Source: Phycisphaeraceae bacterium
Lineage (GTDB): Bacteria > Planctomycetota > Phycisphaerae > Phycisphaerales > Phycisphaeraceae
NCBI GenBank assembly: GCA_020850375.1
Contig: JADZET010000387.1
Coordinates: 1-17,418 of the forward strand
Direction: 5' to 3'
DNA: 17,418 nt
Part shown: positions 8,164-14,591 of the stretch, piece by piece
Layout: each line of letters opens with the position of its first letter
How positions within the stretch are numbered: position 1 is the stretch's first letter
Notes under the pieces: model-generated
The model's input: the letters and a program-made list of their open reading frames with translations, nothing else
Told to the model about the DNA's origin: nothing
The model's database searches: none
Position numbers and translations under genes: made by a program

Positions 8164-8169
8164 ATTTTA
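8164..8169 (-). promoter_or_regulatory. Candidate -10 element for the AraC gene in an AT-rich patch
   Basis: TAAAAT on the minus strand sits in the only AT-rich patch (8161-8170) of the divergent AraC/PhyH intergenic region, about 34 bases upstream of the AraC start. No convincing -35 element is seen. The patch could equally be part of the operator of the regulator. Confidence 0.25.
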
Positions 8170-8254
8170 ACCAGTCTTAGGGGAAGATTCATCGGCCAGG
8201 CGCATGTTCCAATACGCCTGCCTCACGTGTTCCCCCCACGCTCACCCCCTTCGT

Positions 8255-8258
8255 GGAG
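8255..8258 (+). promoter_or_regulatory. Shine-Dalgarno-like GGAG deciding the start of the PhyH gene
   Basis: GGAG ends six bases before ATG 8265, good spacing. The alternative GTG start at 8253 overlaps this motif and would add only four residues, so ATG 8265 is chosen. Confidence 0.5.
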
Positions 8259-8264
8259 CCCCCC

Positions 8265-9098
8265 ATGCCCAGCCGCCTGACCGCCAAGGACGTCCAGTTC
8301 TACAAAGACCACGGCTACCTCCTGCACCACAAGCCCGTCCTCGCCGCCCCCAAGTTCAAAGCCCTCAAAGACCACTTCGAGCACCGCCTCGTCGACTTCG
8401 TCCGCTCCACCGGCAAGTCCCCCGAGCACATGGACGTCCCCCACTTCACCGACCCCAAGCTCTTCACCTGGCTCTTCGACGATGACGTCCTCGACCTCGT
8501 CGAGTCCCTGATCGGCCCGGACATCGCCCTCTGGTCCAGCCACTTCATCTGCAAACCCCCCGGCGTCGGCAAACGCGTCCCCTGGCACGAGGACTCCTAC
8601 TACTGGGTCCAGGCCCTCGACCCCATGGACGTCGTGACGCTCTGGCTCGCCATCGACCCCTCCATGCCCGAGAACGGCTGCATGCAGGTCATCCCCGACA
8701 CCCACACCGGCGCACTCGCCCAGTACGAGAACACCCCCGACTCCGACAAGGGCAAGGTCGTCTTCAACAAGCAGATCAAGCCCGGCCAATTCGACGAATC
8801 CAAGGTCGTCAACTGCACCCTCGCCCCCAACGAGTGCTCCTTCCACCACGCCAAGGTCATCCACGGCTCGAACGCCAACACCAGCCCCCTCCGTCGCTGC
8901 GGCTACACCATGCGTTACGTCCCGGCCACCAGCAAGTTCCGCCGCGAGTTCCAGGATCGCGCCCCCGGTTTCCAGATCTACCTCGCCCGCGGCAAGGACC
9001 GCGCCGGCAACCACTACGGCGACCCCACCAAGATCAACGAGGCATGGGTCAACGCCGTCCCCGAGCAGCGCCTGCTCGTCAAGCAGCTCGCGGGGTAA
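8265..9098 (+). CDS. Phytanoyl-CoA dioxygenase (PhyH) family Fe(II)/2-oxoglutarate oxygenase
   Basis: This 277-residue cytoplasmic oxygenase belongs to the PhyH family, which hydroxylates small substrates using Fe(II), O2 and 2-oxoglutarate. The N-terminus LTAKDVQFYKDHGYLL is the typical PhyH opening. The iron-binding facial triad is visible as His108-x-Asp110 in VPWHEDSYYW and His200 in AKVIHGSNANTS. Arg211 in LRRCGYTMRY is the expected 2-oxoglutarate ligand. VTLWLAIDPSMPENGCMQVIP (124-144) is the conserved core strand pair. All key residues are present, so it should be active. It diverges from an AraC regulator and precedes a UroD-like gene by 173 bp, which suggests one regulated catabolic unit. 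PhyH proteins act on many substrates (lipids, osmolytes, phosphonates, natural products), so the substrate cannot be named. Confidence 0.9.
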   Translation: MPSRLTAKDVQFYKDHGYLLHHKPVLAAPKFKALKDHFEHRLVDFVRSTGKSPEHMDVPHFTDPKLFTWLFDDDVLDLVESLIGPDIALWSSHFICKPPGVGKRVPWHEDSYYWVQALDPMDVVTLWLAIDPSMPENGCMQVIPDTHTGALAQYENTPDSDKGKVVFNKQIKPGQFDESKVVNCTLAPNECSFHHAKVIHGSNANTSPLRRCGYTMRYVPATSKFRREFQDRAPGFQIYLARGKDRAGNHYGDPTKINEAWVNAVPEQRLLVKQLAG

Positions 9099-9125
9099 TT
9101 CAAGACATCGAACCCAAGACAGTTC

Positions 9126-9228
9126 ACCACGGAGGACACGGAGTTCACGGAGATCCAAGCCAGAGTCAATCAACGCATGGTCCACCTCCGCTCCGTGTCT
9201 TCTCCGTGTCCTCCGTGTCCTCCGTGGT
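9126..9228. repeat. Inverted repeat with 27-bp arms made of 9-bp units
   Basis: The arms 9126-9152 and 9202-9228 are reverse complements with only two mismatches, separated by 49 bp. Each is built from a short unit of the form GGACACGGA; on the right side CTCCGTGTC occurs at 9191-9199, 9202-9210 and 9211-9219. The element fills most of the gap between the PhyH and UroD-like genes. It looks like a dispersed intergenic repeat and could fold into a long RNA stem between the two genes. Confidence 0.8.
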
Positions 9229-9271
9229 AAATTCTCAGGTCTTCAAGGGGGGACAATGAAAGCCTCCGTCC

Positions 9272-10393
9272 ATGCCAGAATCCTTCGAGCAGCTCCACCG
9301 CGACGTCGTCTTCGGCCGCTCCGGGGGTTCCGGGGGCAAGATCATCTGGCAGCCCCGCATCGGCTGCTGGATCGGCGACCGCCGCTTCCGCGGCCAACCT
9401 CTTCCTCCTCCCTACACCGGCCTGGACGACCCCCAGATCTTCCGCCTGCTCGGATGCTCCGCCCGCATCTACGGCTACAACCGCTGCCTCGTCCCCGTAG
9501 AGCCTCCCGAAGTCGTCAAGACAAAAAAGCCGCTCAATGACACCGACTACGAGCTCACCATCGACACCCCCGGCGGCCGACAGACCGCCGTCTACCGTGT
9601 CGTCACCGAGACCTGGTACGAAAAGCCCCTCAAACGCGAGGTGACCACCGAGGAAGAACTCCGCGTCGCAGCCTGGCGCGCCCGCCACACCACCTGGGAG
9701 TGGGATCAACAAGCCTTCGACGCCGTCCGCGCCCGCTGGGGCGCCCTCGCCGCCCCGCACGTCGCCACCCCGCGCCTCGGCAGCCTCGAGCGCTACGTCG
9801 AAGCCATGGGCGTCGAGGCCGCCGTCTACGCCCTGTACGACTGGCCCGACGCCGTCGCCGACTACTGCGCCGCCCGCGAGGAATCCTTCAACCGCCTGAT
9901 CGACCTGCTCAATCACTCCCCCATCGACATCATCAACTTCGGCGACAACATCCACGCCGGCACCCTCACCCCCGACCTCTTCGAAAAGTATGTCCTGCCC
10001 GTCTACCAGTCCCGCTGCCGCAAGCTCCACGCCGCCGGCAAATTCGTCCACGCCCACTGGGACGGCGACACCAAGCCGCTGCTCCCCTACGCCAAACAGA
10101 CCAGCCTCGACGGCATCGAGGCCATCACGCCCAAGCCCCAGGGCGACGTCACCCTCGAAGAGATCAAGGAAGCCCTCGGCGACGACCTCTTCCTGATCGA
10201 CGGCCTGCCCGCCGTCCTCTTCGACACCACCTATCCCCTCGCCATGCTCGAGGACTACACCCACCGGCTCATCGACCTCTTCGCCCCCAAGCTCGTCCTG
10301 GGTATCTCCGACGAGATCTCCTCCACCGGCGACCTCGAGCGCATCCGCGTCGTCGGACGGATCGTCGACGAATACAACGCCCGGCTGGGCTAG
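9272..10393 (+). CDS. Uroporphyrinogen decarboxylase (UroD/MtaA) superfamily protein
   Basis: This 373-residue protein of the URO-D fold family, which includes HemE and corrinoid/CoM methyltransferases such as MtaA and CmuA, is probably cytoplasmic. The opening IIWQPRIGCWIGDRRFRG (24-41), SPIDIINFGDNIHAG (216-230), LFEKYVLPVYQ (236-246) and DGIEAITPKPQGDVTLEEI (280-298) match the barrel architecture. The position of the MtaA zinc motif HxC reads HAH (260-262), and the late MtaA cysteine region reads LGISDEI (343-349). The zinc-thiol ligands of CoM methyltransferases are therefore absent. It is not likely to be HemE, given its context next to PhyH and AraC genes. The start at 9272 is the only in-frame ATG after the stop at 9257-9259, yet the best Shine-Dalgarno sequence precedes a different, out-of-frame ATG at 9256. 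The substrate is unknown. Confidence 0.82.
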   Translation: MPESFEQLHRDVVFGRSGGSGGKIIWQPRIGCWIGDRRFRGQPLPPPYTGLDDPQIFRLLGCSARIYGYNRCLVPVEPPEVVKTKKPLNDTDYELTIDTPGGRQTAVYRVVTETWYEKPLKREVTTEEELRVAAWRARHTTWEWDQQAFDAVRARWGALAAPHVATPRLGSLERYVEAMGVEAAVYALYDWPDAVADYCAAREESFNRLIDLLNHSPIDIINFGDNIHAGTLTPDLFEKYVLPVYQSRCRKLHAAGKFVHAHWDGDTKPLLPYAKQTSLDGIEAITPKPQGDVTLEEIKEALGDDLFLIDGLPAVLFDTTYPLAMLEDYTHRLIDLFAPKLVLGISDEISSTGDLERIRVVGRIVDEYNARLG

Positions 10394-10475
10394 TCCCCCG
10401 TCCCCCCGCATGCCGGTACTGCCGATACATCAACGTCTTGCGGCCAGCCGCCCCCCGCATCACTCGATCCACATG

Positions 10476-10514
10476 AACAAACGCTGGATTACGTGCTGAA
10501 TATTTCCGTTTGTT
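10476..10514. repeat. 8-bp inverted repeat upstream of the PEP-CTERM pair
   Basis: AACAAACG (10476-10483) and CGTTTGTT (10507-10514) are perfect complements with a 23-base loop, followed by a T-rich stretch. The element could end the UroD-like transcript or serve as an operator for the downstream genes. It lies in an AT-richer island within the 182-bp gap 10394-10575. Confidence 0.4.
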
Positions 10515-10529
10515 TGTTGATTTTGCCTA

Positions 10530-10558
10530 TTGACTCACCCCCCGTCGCCTGAGAAGAT
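10530..10558 (+). promoter_or_regulatory. Candidate promoter of the PEP-CTERM pair
   Basis: TTGACT (10530-10535) is a good -35 hexamer. At 17-bp spacing the -10 position reads GAAGAT (10553-10558), a weak match. The position ahead of a strong ribosome binding site and a new transcription unit supports the call, but the -10 is poor. Confidence 0.3.
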
Positions 10559-10564
10559 CATTTT

Positions 10565-10570
10565 GGAGGT
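10565..10570 (+). promoter_or_regulatory. Strong Shine-Dalgarno site of the first PEP-CTERM gene
   Basis: GGAGGT lies five bases before ATG 10576. It is among the strongest ribosome binding sites in the window, in contrast with the absent ones in the transporter operon, and suggests efficient translation of this secreted protein. Confidence 0.75.
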
Positions 10571-10575
10571 GAGAA

Positions 10576-11196
10576 ATGAAACATTTCTGTTTCGTTGCGG
10601 CTACGGTTGCGCTGATAGGGATTTTGGCCCCGATTTCCGCTCAGGCGGACGATCTGTTCCCGCCTCCGTGGCGCGGTCTTGACGGCACCACATGGGCCGA
10701 GTGGACATTCTCCACGCCCGATCCGGCGCCGCTCCCGGACCAGGGATTCAATCCCTACGGTCTGACGGACCTGGTGGTCTACCCCGGTGTCGGACAGAAC
10801 TGGTGGTCCGAGCTGGACGGACGCTTAGGCGTCTGGCCCCTCTCGGGTGAGATCTGGACCACCATCCCCAACCGCCCCCTTCCCCTGCCCTGGAAGGACA
10901 TCTGGATCCAACTCACTTGGGAGCCGCAGGCCCCGGGCAATACGCCCTTCGTCCTGACCACAGCCCCCGAGCAGATCTTCGCCACGCTCGTCCAGGAAAC
11001 GCCCCTCGGCGGCGCCTGGATGCACTCGATCTACAGCATCCACATCGAGCCTAATCCCAACATCGAGACCGTGGTCATCACCGGCGGCATCAACGTGGAT
11101 CAACTGGTCATCGACACCATCTGCATCCCCGAGCCGGCCGGATTAAGCATGGCTGTTCTCGGCGGTCTGGTGCTCCTGCGACGTCGCAGGGCCTAG
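10576..11196 (+). CDS. Secreted PEP-CTERM-like protein, paralogue 1 (unrecognised family)
   Basis: This 206-residue exported protein has a signal peptide (residues 1-24: Lys, hydrophobic core, ISAQA before Asp-Asp). The C-terminal tail is IPEPAGLS, a short hydrophobic stretch and LRRRRA, the pattern of PEP-CTERM sorting signals recognised by exosortase systems. The mature body is rich in Trp, Pro and Asn. Its motifs are shared with the next gene: DDLFPPPWRG (25-34), NPYG (59-62), GQNWW (73-77), GVWPLSG (85-91), KDIWIQLTW (107-115) and VDQLVIDTIC (174-183). Predominantly beta structure is inferred. I do not recognise the family. A strong Shine-Dalgarno sequence precedes it, and its paralogue follows after 47 bp, so they are co-expressed and probably end up at the cell surface or in the matrix. 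The signal-peptide codons are more AT-rich than the rest. Confidence 0.85.
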   Translation: MKHFCFVAATVALIGILAPISAQADDLFPPPWRGLDGTTWAEWTFSTPDPAPLPDQGFNPYGLTDLVVYPGVGQNWWSELDGRLGVWPLSGEIWTTIPNRPLPLPWKDIWIQLTWEPQAPGNTPFVLTTAPEQIFATLVQETPLGGAWMHSIYSIHIEPNPNIETVVITGGINVDQLVIDTICIPEPAGLSMAVLGGLVLLRRRRA

Positions 11197-11227
11197 CTCA
11201 CCGCCGTGTCCGGGTTCGACATAGAGG

Positions 11228-11235
11228 AAGGAGGG
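11228..11235 (+). promoter_or_regulatory. Shine-Dalgarno site deciding the start of paralogue 2
   Basis: AAGGAGGG ends eight bases before ATG 11244. The in-frame TTG at 11241 is a possible but less likely start. The site lets the second paralogue be translated independently from the shared transcript. Confidence 0.7.
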
Positions 11236-11243
11236 AGAGATTG

Positions 11244-11879
11244 ATGCGATTCCTCGCAGCAATATCCGTTATCGGTGTGGTCCTGTTCTCCACCGTCAGC
11301 TCGGCCTACGCGGACGACCTGCTCCCGCCGCCGTGGCGAGGCGGGCCACGCACCACCATGCAGGAGTGGGAGTTCTCAACCAATCAGTCCATGGCCCTGC
11401 CCGCCGACGTGGTGCTCAACCCCTACGGCCAACCCTACGCCGACGTCTACCCCGGCACCGGCCAGAACTGGTGGCCCGTCTGGGGCGGGCACGACGGCGT
11501 CTGGCCCCTCTCGGGCACCATGGAGTTCTTCATCCCCAACGCCTCACCCAACGAGTACAAGGACGTCTGGATCCAGATCACCTGGGCCAAGCAGGCCCTG
11601 CTCTCCGAGCCCATCCTCTCGTCCAACCCATCGGGCATCATCCAGCTCATCCAGGAGATCGACATCGGCCCGACCGGTGAGCCAGCCCCCGCCGGCGCCA
11701 ACTGGTGGCACACCGTCTACAACATCCGCATCTACCCCAACCCCACCTTCGAGGTGATCCGCATCGACGGCACCATCATGGTCGACCAGATCGTCATCGA
11801 CACCATCTGCGTCCCCGAGCCCGCCGCCGTCAGCGCGCTGGCCCTGGGCGCCCTGGCCCTCTTGCGCCGCCGACGCTGA
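11244..11879 (+). CDS. Secreted PEP-CTERM-like protein, paralogue 2 (unrecognised family)
   Basis: This 211-residue exported protein is homologous along its whole length to the gene just upstream. A signal peptide (1-23, ending SAYA before Asp-Asp) is followed by DLLPPPWRG (25-33), EWEFST (41-46), NPYGQPYADVYPGTGQNWW (59-77), GVWPLSG (85-91), KDVWIQITW (106-114), IYPNPTFEVIRIDG (163-176) and VDQIVIDTICVPEP (180-193). The tail VPEPAAVSALALGALALLRRRR-like (190-211) is a textbook PEP-CTERM signal. It differs from paralogue 1 mainly in the loop at about 120-155, which holds GPTGEPAPAGANWWH. No catalytic triad is evident, so a structural or binding role is more likely than an enzymatic one. An intrinsic terminator follows its stop codon by 29 bp. 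Confidence 0.87.
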   Translation: MRFLAAISVIGVVLFSTVSSAYADDLLPPPWRGGPRTTMQEWEFSTNQSMALPADVVLNPYGQPYADVYPGTGQNWWPVWGGHDGVWPLSGTMEFFIPNASPNEYKDVWIQITWAKQALLSEPILSSNPSGIIQLIQEIDIGPTGEPAPAGANWWHTVYNIRIYPNPTFEVIRIDGTIMVDQIVIDTICVPEPAAVSALALGALALLRRRR

Positions 11880-11908
11880 CCGATTTTGCGTTCGCCAATC
11901 CCACTTGA

Positions 11909-11946
11909 CAACGCCGGGCGGCCGAAAGGTCGCCCGGGTTGTTTTT
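11909..11946 (+). terminator. Rho-independent terminator after the PEP-CTERM pair
   Basis: The left arm 11909-11923 pairs with 11928-11941 (one bulged G, one G-T pair) around a GAAA tetraloop and is followed by TTTTT (11942-11946). It ends the two-gene PEP-CTERM transcript and sits between convergent genes; the reverse strand lacks a T-tract. Confidence 0.88.
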
Positions 11947-11975
11947 GATGGCACGATCCGATCCGTCCCCGCCCC

Positions 11976-12986
11976 TCACGCCGGCTGCTGCATCGTCAGG
12001 CAGTGCAGCGACCCGAACCCCACGATCAGGTGACGGCTAGGAATCCCCACCACCTTGTGCCCCGGCATGGCCCGCGCCATCACCGCCAGGGCCTGCTCAT
12101 CCGTCCCCTGGTCGAAGATCGGCACGAACACGCTCCCGTTGGCGATCAAAAAGTTCGCGTGGCACGCCGGCAGCGCGTTTCTCCCCCCCGGCCCGAAGCT
12201 GTCGGCCGGGTAGTCGTAGTAACGCGTCGCCGGCATCGGCAGCGCAACGAGTTTCAGCGGTTTACCATCCTGGTCCATCGCCGACGTCAGCCGCGCCCAA
12301 TTCACCTCGAGCGCCTCGTGGTTGAGGTGCTCCTTCGCCGCCCGCGGCGCGACGACCGTGTCCCCCGCCACGAACCTCGCCAACTGGTCGATGTGCCCGT
12401 CCGTGTCGTCGCCCGCCAGACCATTCCCAAGCCAGATCACGTGCCGCGTCCCGAGCGCGTCGTGCAGCAGCCGCTCGATCTGCTCGCGCGTCAGCGCCCG
12501 GTTGCGGTTCTGGTTCAGCAGGCACGCCTCGCTGGTCATCACCGTGCCCGCCCCGTTGACCTCGATCGACCCGCCCTCGAGCACCTCGGCGTGCTTCCAC
12601 GAACCCATGCCCAGATGAGCCGCGATCCCGCCCGCCACCGCGTCATCCTGCGCCGATGAACCATACTTGTTTCCCCAATTATTGAAGGCAAAATCATGGC
12701 AGGCAACAGCACCATCCTTGTCCTTCACGAAGATCGGGCCGTAGTCGCGGGCCCAGGAGTCGTCGGTGGGGATGCCCAGCTCGGCGACGTCGGTGACGGT
12801 CACGACCTTGCGCAACTCGGCCACGAAGTGATCGAACTCCGCCTGCGCCTCGGCCAGGCAGCCGGGCCAGGTCTCGGGGTTGTGCGGACGGCTCAGCCAG
12901 ACCCGCTCGAGCGGGGCCCACTCCGGGGGCATGACAAAACCCGCCTTCGCCGCCGTGCCGGTCATCTTCCTCGCTCGCTTGGCCAT
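11976..12986 (-). CDS. aguA: Agmatine deiminase family protein (PAD-type amidinotransferase fold)
   Basis: This 336-residue cytoplasmic enzyme belongs to the agmatine deiminase/Porphyromonas-type peptidylarginine deiminase family. AguA hydrolyses agmatine to N-carbamoylputrescine and ammonia in putrescine synthesis. Family motifs are in order: WARDYGPIFV (78-87), FNNWG (101-105), VLEGGSIEVNG (135-145), TDGHID (195-200, catalytic His198) and a C-terminal GSLHCLTMQQ with the nucleophile Cys329. The catalytic residues are intact. The open frame extends to 13526, but that part overlaps the divergent MATE gene; ATG 12986 matches the normal family length. It is convergent with the PEP-CTERM pair and diverges from the MATE exporter across 130 bp. 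No N-carbamoylputrescine amidase gene is adjacent, so agmatine specificity is likely rather than proven. Confidence 0.88.
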   Translation of the reverse strand: MAKRARKMTGTAAKAGFVMPPEWAPLERVWLSRPHNPETWPGCLAEAQAEFDHFVAELRKVVTVTDVAELGIPTDDSWARDYGPIFVKDKDGAVACHDFAFNNWGNKYGSSAQDDAVAGGIAAHLGMGSWKHAEVLEGGSIEVNGAGTVMTSEACLLNQNRNRALTREQIERLLHDALGTRHVIWLGNGLAGDDTDGHIDQLARFVAGDTVVAPRAAKEHLNHEALEVNWARLTSAMDQDGKPLKLVALPMPATRYYDYPADSFGPGGRNALPACHANFLIANGSVFVPIFDQGTDEQALAVMARAMPGHKVVGIPSRHLIVGFGSLHCLTMQQPA

Positions 12987-13017
12987 GCTCGTTTTCGCTT
13001 TCTCTAGGACCGACAAC

Positions 13018-13023
13018 ACTATA
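13018..13023 (-). promoter_or_regulatory. Candidate -10 element of the agmatine deiminase gene
   Basis: TATAGT on the minus strand lies 31 bases upstream of the ATG at 12986. No recognisable -35 hexamer accompanies it. It is one of two -10-like elements in the divergent gap. Confidence 0.3.
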
Positions 13024-13069
13024 TCGCCCCCCGGGATGCCGGCGGGCTCCACGCCTGACAGCCCAGCGG

Positions 13070-13075
13070 TATGAT
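13070..13075 (+). promoter_or_regulatory. Candidate -10 element of the MATE gene
   Basis: TATGAT lies 41 bases upstream of ATG 13117 on the plus strand. The only -35-like sequence, CTGACA at 13055-13060, is too close (9 bp), so the call rests on the hexamer and its position. Confidence 0.28.
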
Positions 13076-13116
13076 CTTCCCTTTCGCTCTCGGGTTTCCC
13101 GTGGATCGGGTCCGCC

Positions 13117-14571
13117 ATGAAGAAGTCCACGCTGATCACCCCACCCTCGGGGCAGGCGCAGGTCGATCCCGCGGCCGCCTCGGTCGCCTCCCCGCCCCCG
13201 CAGCGGGAGTTGTCCGGCCGGCTCGCGGGGTTGTCGCTGCCGCGCCAGGTCGTGGCGCTGTCGCTGTGGCCGTTCCTCGAGCAGCTGCTGAACTTCACCG
13301 TCGGCACGGTCGACGTCACACTCGCCGGGCACCTCAAGCCCGAGTCGTTGGCCGTCAATGCCTCCAACGCCCTGGGCGTGGCCGGGTACGTCGGCTGGCT
13401 GATCGGCCTGCTGCACGGGGCCGTCGGCGTCGGCTCGACCGCCCTGATCGCCCGCGCCATCGGGGCCAAACACCGCGGGCTGGCGCACGCGGCGGTTGCC
13501 CAGTCGCTGCTGCTGGCGTTGGGCATGGGGCTGTTCTCCCTGGCCCTGGTCTACCTCGGCGCCGACGCGCTGGGCCACCTCGTCGGGGCCAAGGGACCGA
13601 GCCTGGAGTTCAGCTCGCTCTACCTGCGGATCATCGCCCTGGCCACGCCCGCCTCGGCAGTGCTGTTCGTCGGGGCGGCCTGCCTGCGCGGCGCGGGCGA
13701 CACGCGCACGCCCTTCTTCGTCATGCTGCTGGTCAACGCCGTCAACGCCTCGGCCAGCGTCGCCTTCGTCTACGCCCCGGCCCCGATCGGCGGGCACGGC
13801 GTGGCGGGCATCGCCGCGGGGACGTTGTTGGCCTGGTACGTCGGCGTCGCGGTCATCCTGCTGGTGCTCCTGCGGGGGTGGGGGGGGATTCGCCTCTACG
13901 TCCACCGCCTGCGACCGCACGCGCACACGCTGCGGCGGATCATCCGCGTGGGCCTGCCCAATCTCTTCGAGTCGCTGGGCCTGTGGTCGGGGAACTTTCT
14001 GATCCTGCGCATCGTCGCCGCCACGGGTTCGCCGGCCGCGCTGGGCGCACACCTGATCGCGGTGAGGATCGAGGCGGTCAGCTACCTGCCCGGCTACGCG
14101 ATGGGCATCGCCTCGGCCACGCTGGTCGGCCAGTACCTGGGCCTGGGCGATCCCCGCCGCGCCCGGCAGGCGGCCCTGCTCTGCTGGGCCATCGGGGCGG
14201 GGTTCATGACCTGCCTGGGCGTGCTGTTCATCGCCGTGCCCGAGCAGCTCGTCCGCCTGATCACCGAGGCGGCGCCGCTCTTGGAGCTCAGCCCACAGCT
14301 CCTGCGGATCACGGGGTTCGTGCAGTTCTTCTTCGGCTCGGCGATGGTCTTCTCCTTCAGCCTGCGCGGGGCCGGCGACACCCGCGCCGCGATGGTGCTG
14401 ACCTACTTCTGCACCTACGTCGTCCGCCTGCCCGCCGCGTGGCTGCTGGGCATCCACTTCGGCCTGGGCCTGCGCGGCGTCTGGCTCGCGCTGTGCGGGG
14501 AGCTGGTGCTGCGCGGCTGCCTGTTCGCCGCACGGTTCTTCCAGGGGGCGTGGGTGCGGGCGCGGGTTTAG
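13117..14571 (+). CDS. MATE family efflux transporter
   Basis: This 484-residue inner-membrane protein has about twelve predicted helices after a roughly 40-residue Ala/Pro-rich cytoplasmic N-terminus. MATE proteins export cationic drugs and metabolites in exchange for Na+ or H+. WPFLEQLLNFTVGTVDVTLAG (51-71) is the typical helix 1 region. The twofold pseudo-symmetry of the family is visible in the repeated RGAGDTR motif, in LRGAGDTRTPF (about residue 190) and again in LRGAGDTRAAM (about 416). SYLPGYAMGIASATLVGQYLG is the second-half counterpart of the helix 2 region. The start is ATG 13117; there is no strong Shine-Dalgarno sequence. It diverges from the agmatine deiminase gene and is convergent with the ArfB-like gene, leaving only 20 bp. 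The substrate is unknown. Confidence 0.93.
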   Translation: MKKSTLITPPSGQAQVDPAAASVASPPPQRELSGRLAGLSLPRQVVALSLWPFLEQLLNFTVGTVDVTLAGHLKPESLAVNASNALGVAGYVGWLIGLLHGAVGVGSTALIARAIGAKHRGLAHAAVAQSLLLALGMGLFSLALVYLGADALGHLVGAKGPSLEFSSLYLRIIALATPASAVLFVGAACLRGAGDTRTPFFVMLLVNAVNASASVAFVYAPAPIGGHGVAGIAAGTLLAWYVGVAVILLVLLRGWGGIRLYVHRLRPHAHTLRRIIRVGLPNLFESLGLWSGNFLILRIVAATGSPAALGAHLIAVRIEAVSYLPGYAMGIASATLVGQYLGLGDPRRARQAALLCWAIGAGFMTCLGVLFIAVPEQLVRLITEAAPLLELSPQLLRITGFVQFFFGSAMVFSFSLRGAGDTRAAMVLTYFCTYVVRLPAAWLLGIHFGLGLRGVWLALCGELVLRGCLFAARFFQGAWVRARV

Positions 14572-14591
14572 TACACGCCCCTGATCAAGGA

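Noticed and set aside
9126..9228. Possible CRISPR-like array
   Set aside because: The repeat units are only 9 bp, directly adjacent and arranged as an inverted pair without spacers, and no cas gene is nearby.
9256..9540. A frameshift at the start of the UroD-like gene
   Set aside because: The 9272 frame already gives a complete, family-like N-terminus (IIWQPRIGCWIGDRRF), while the 9256 frame encodes Arg/Pro-rich sequence without homologous motifs, so no indel needs to be assumed.
9272..10393. Assignment of the UroD-like gene as heme-biosynthetic hemE
   Set aside because: No other heme gene is nearby, the context is a regulated catabolic-looking cluster, and the sequence follows the divergent UroD-like pattern rather than HemE.
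12987..13526. N-terminal extension of the agmatine deiminase frame upstream of 12986
   Set aside because: The extension is Ser/Ala/Pro-rich, lies opposite the MATE coding region and exceeds the family length; ATG 12986 fits the family.
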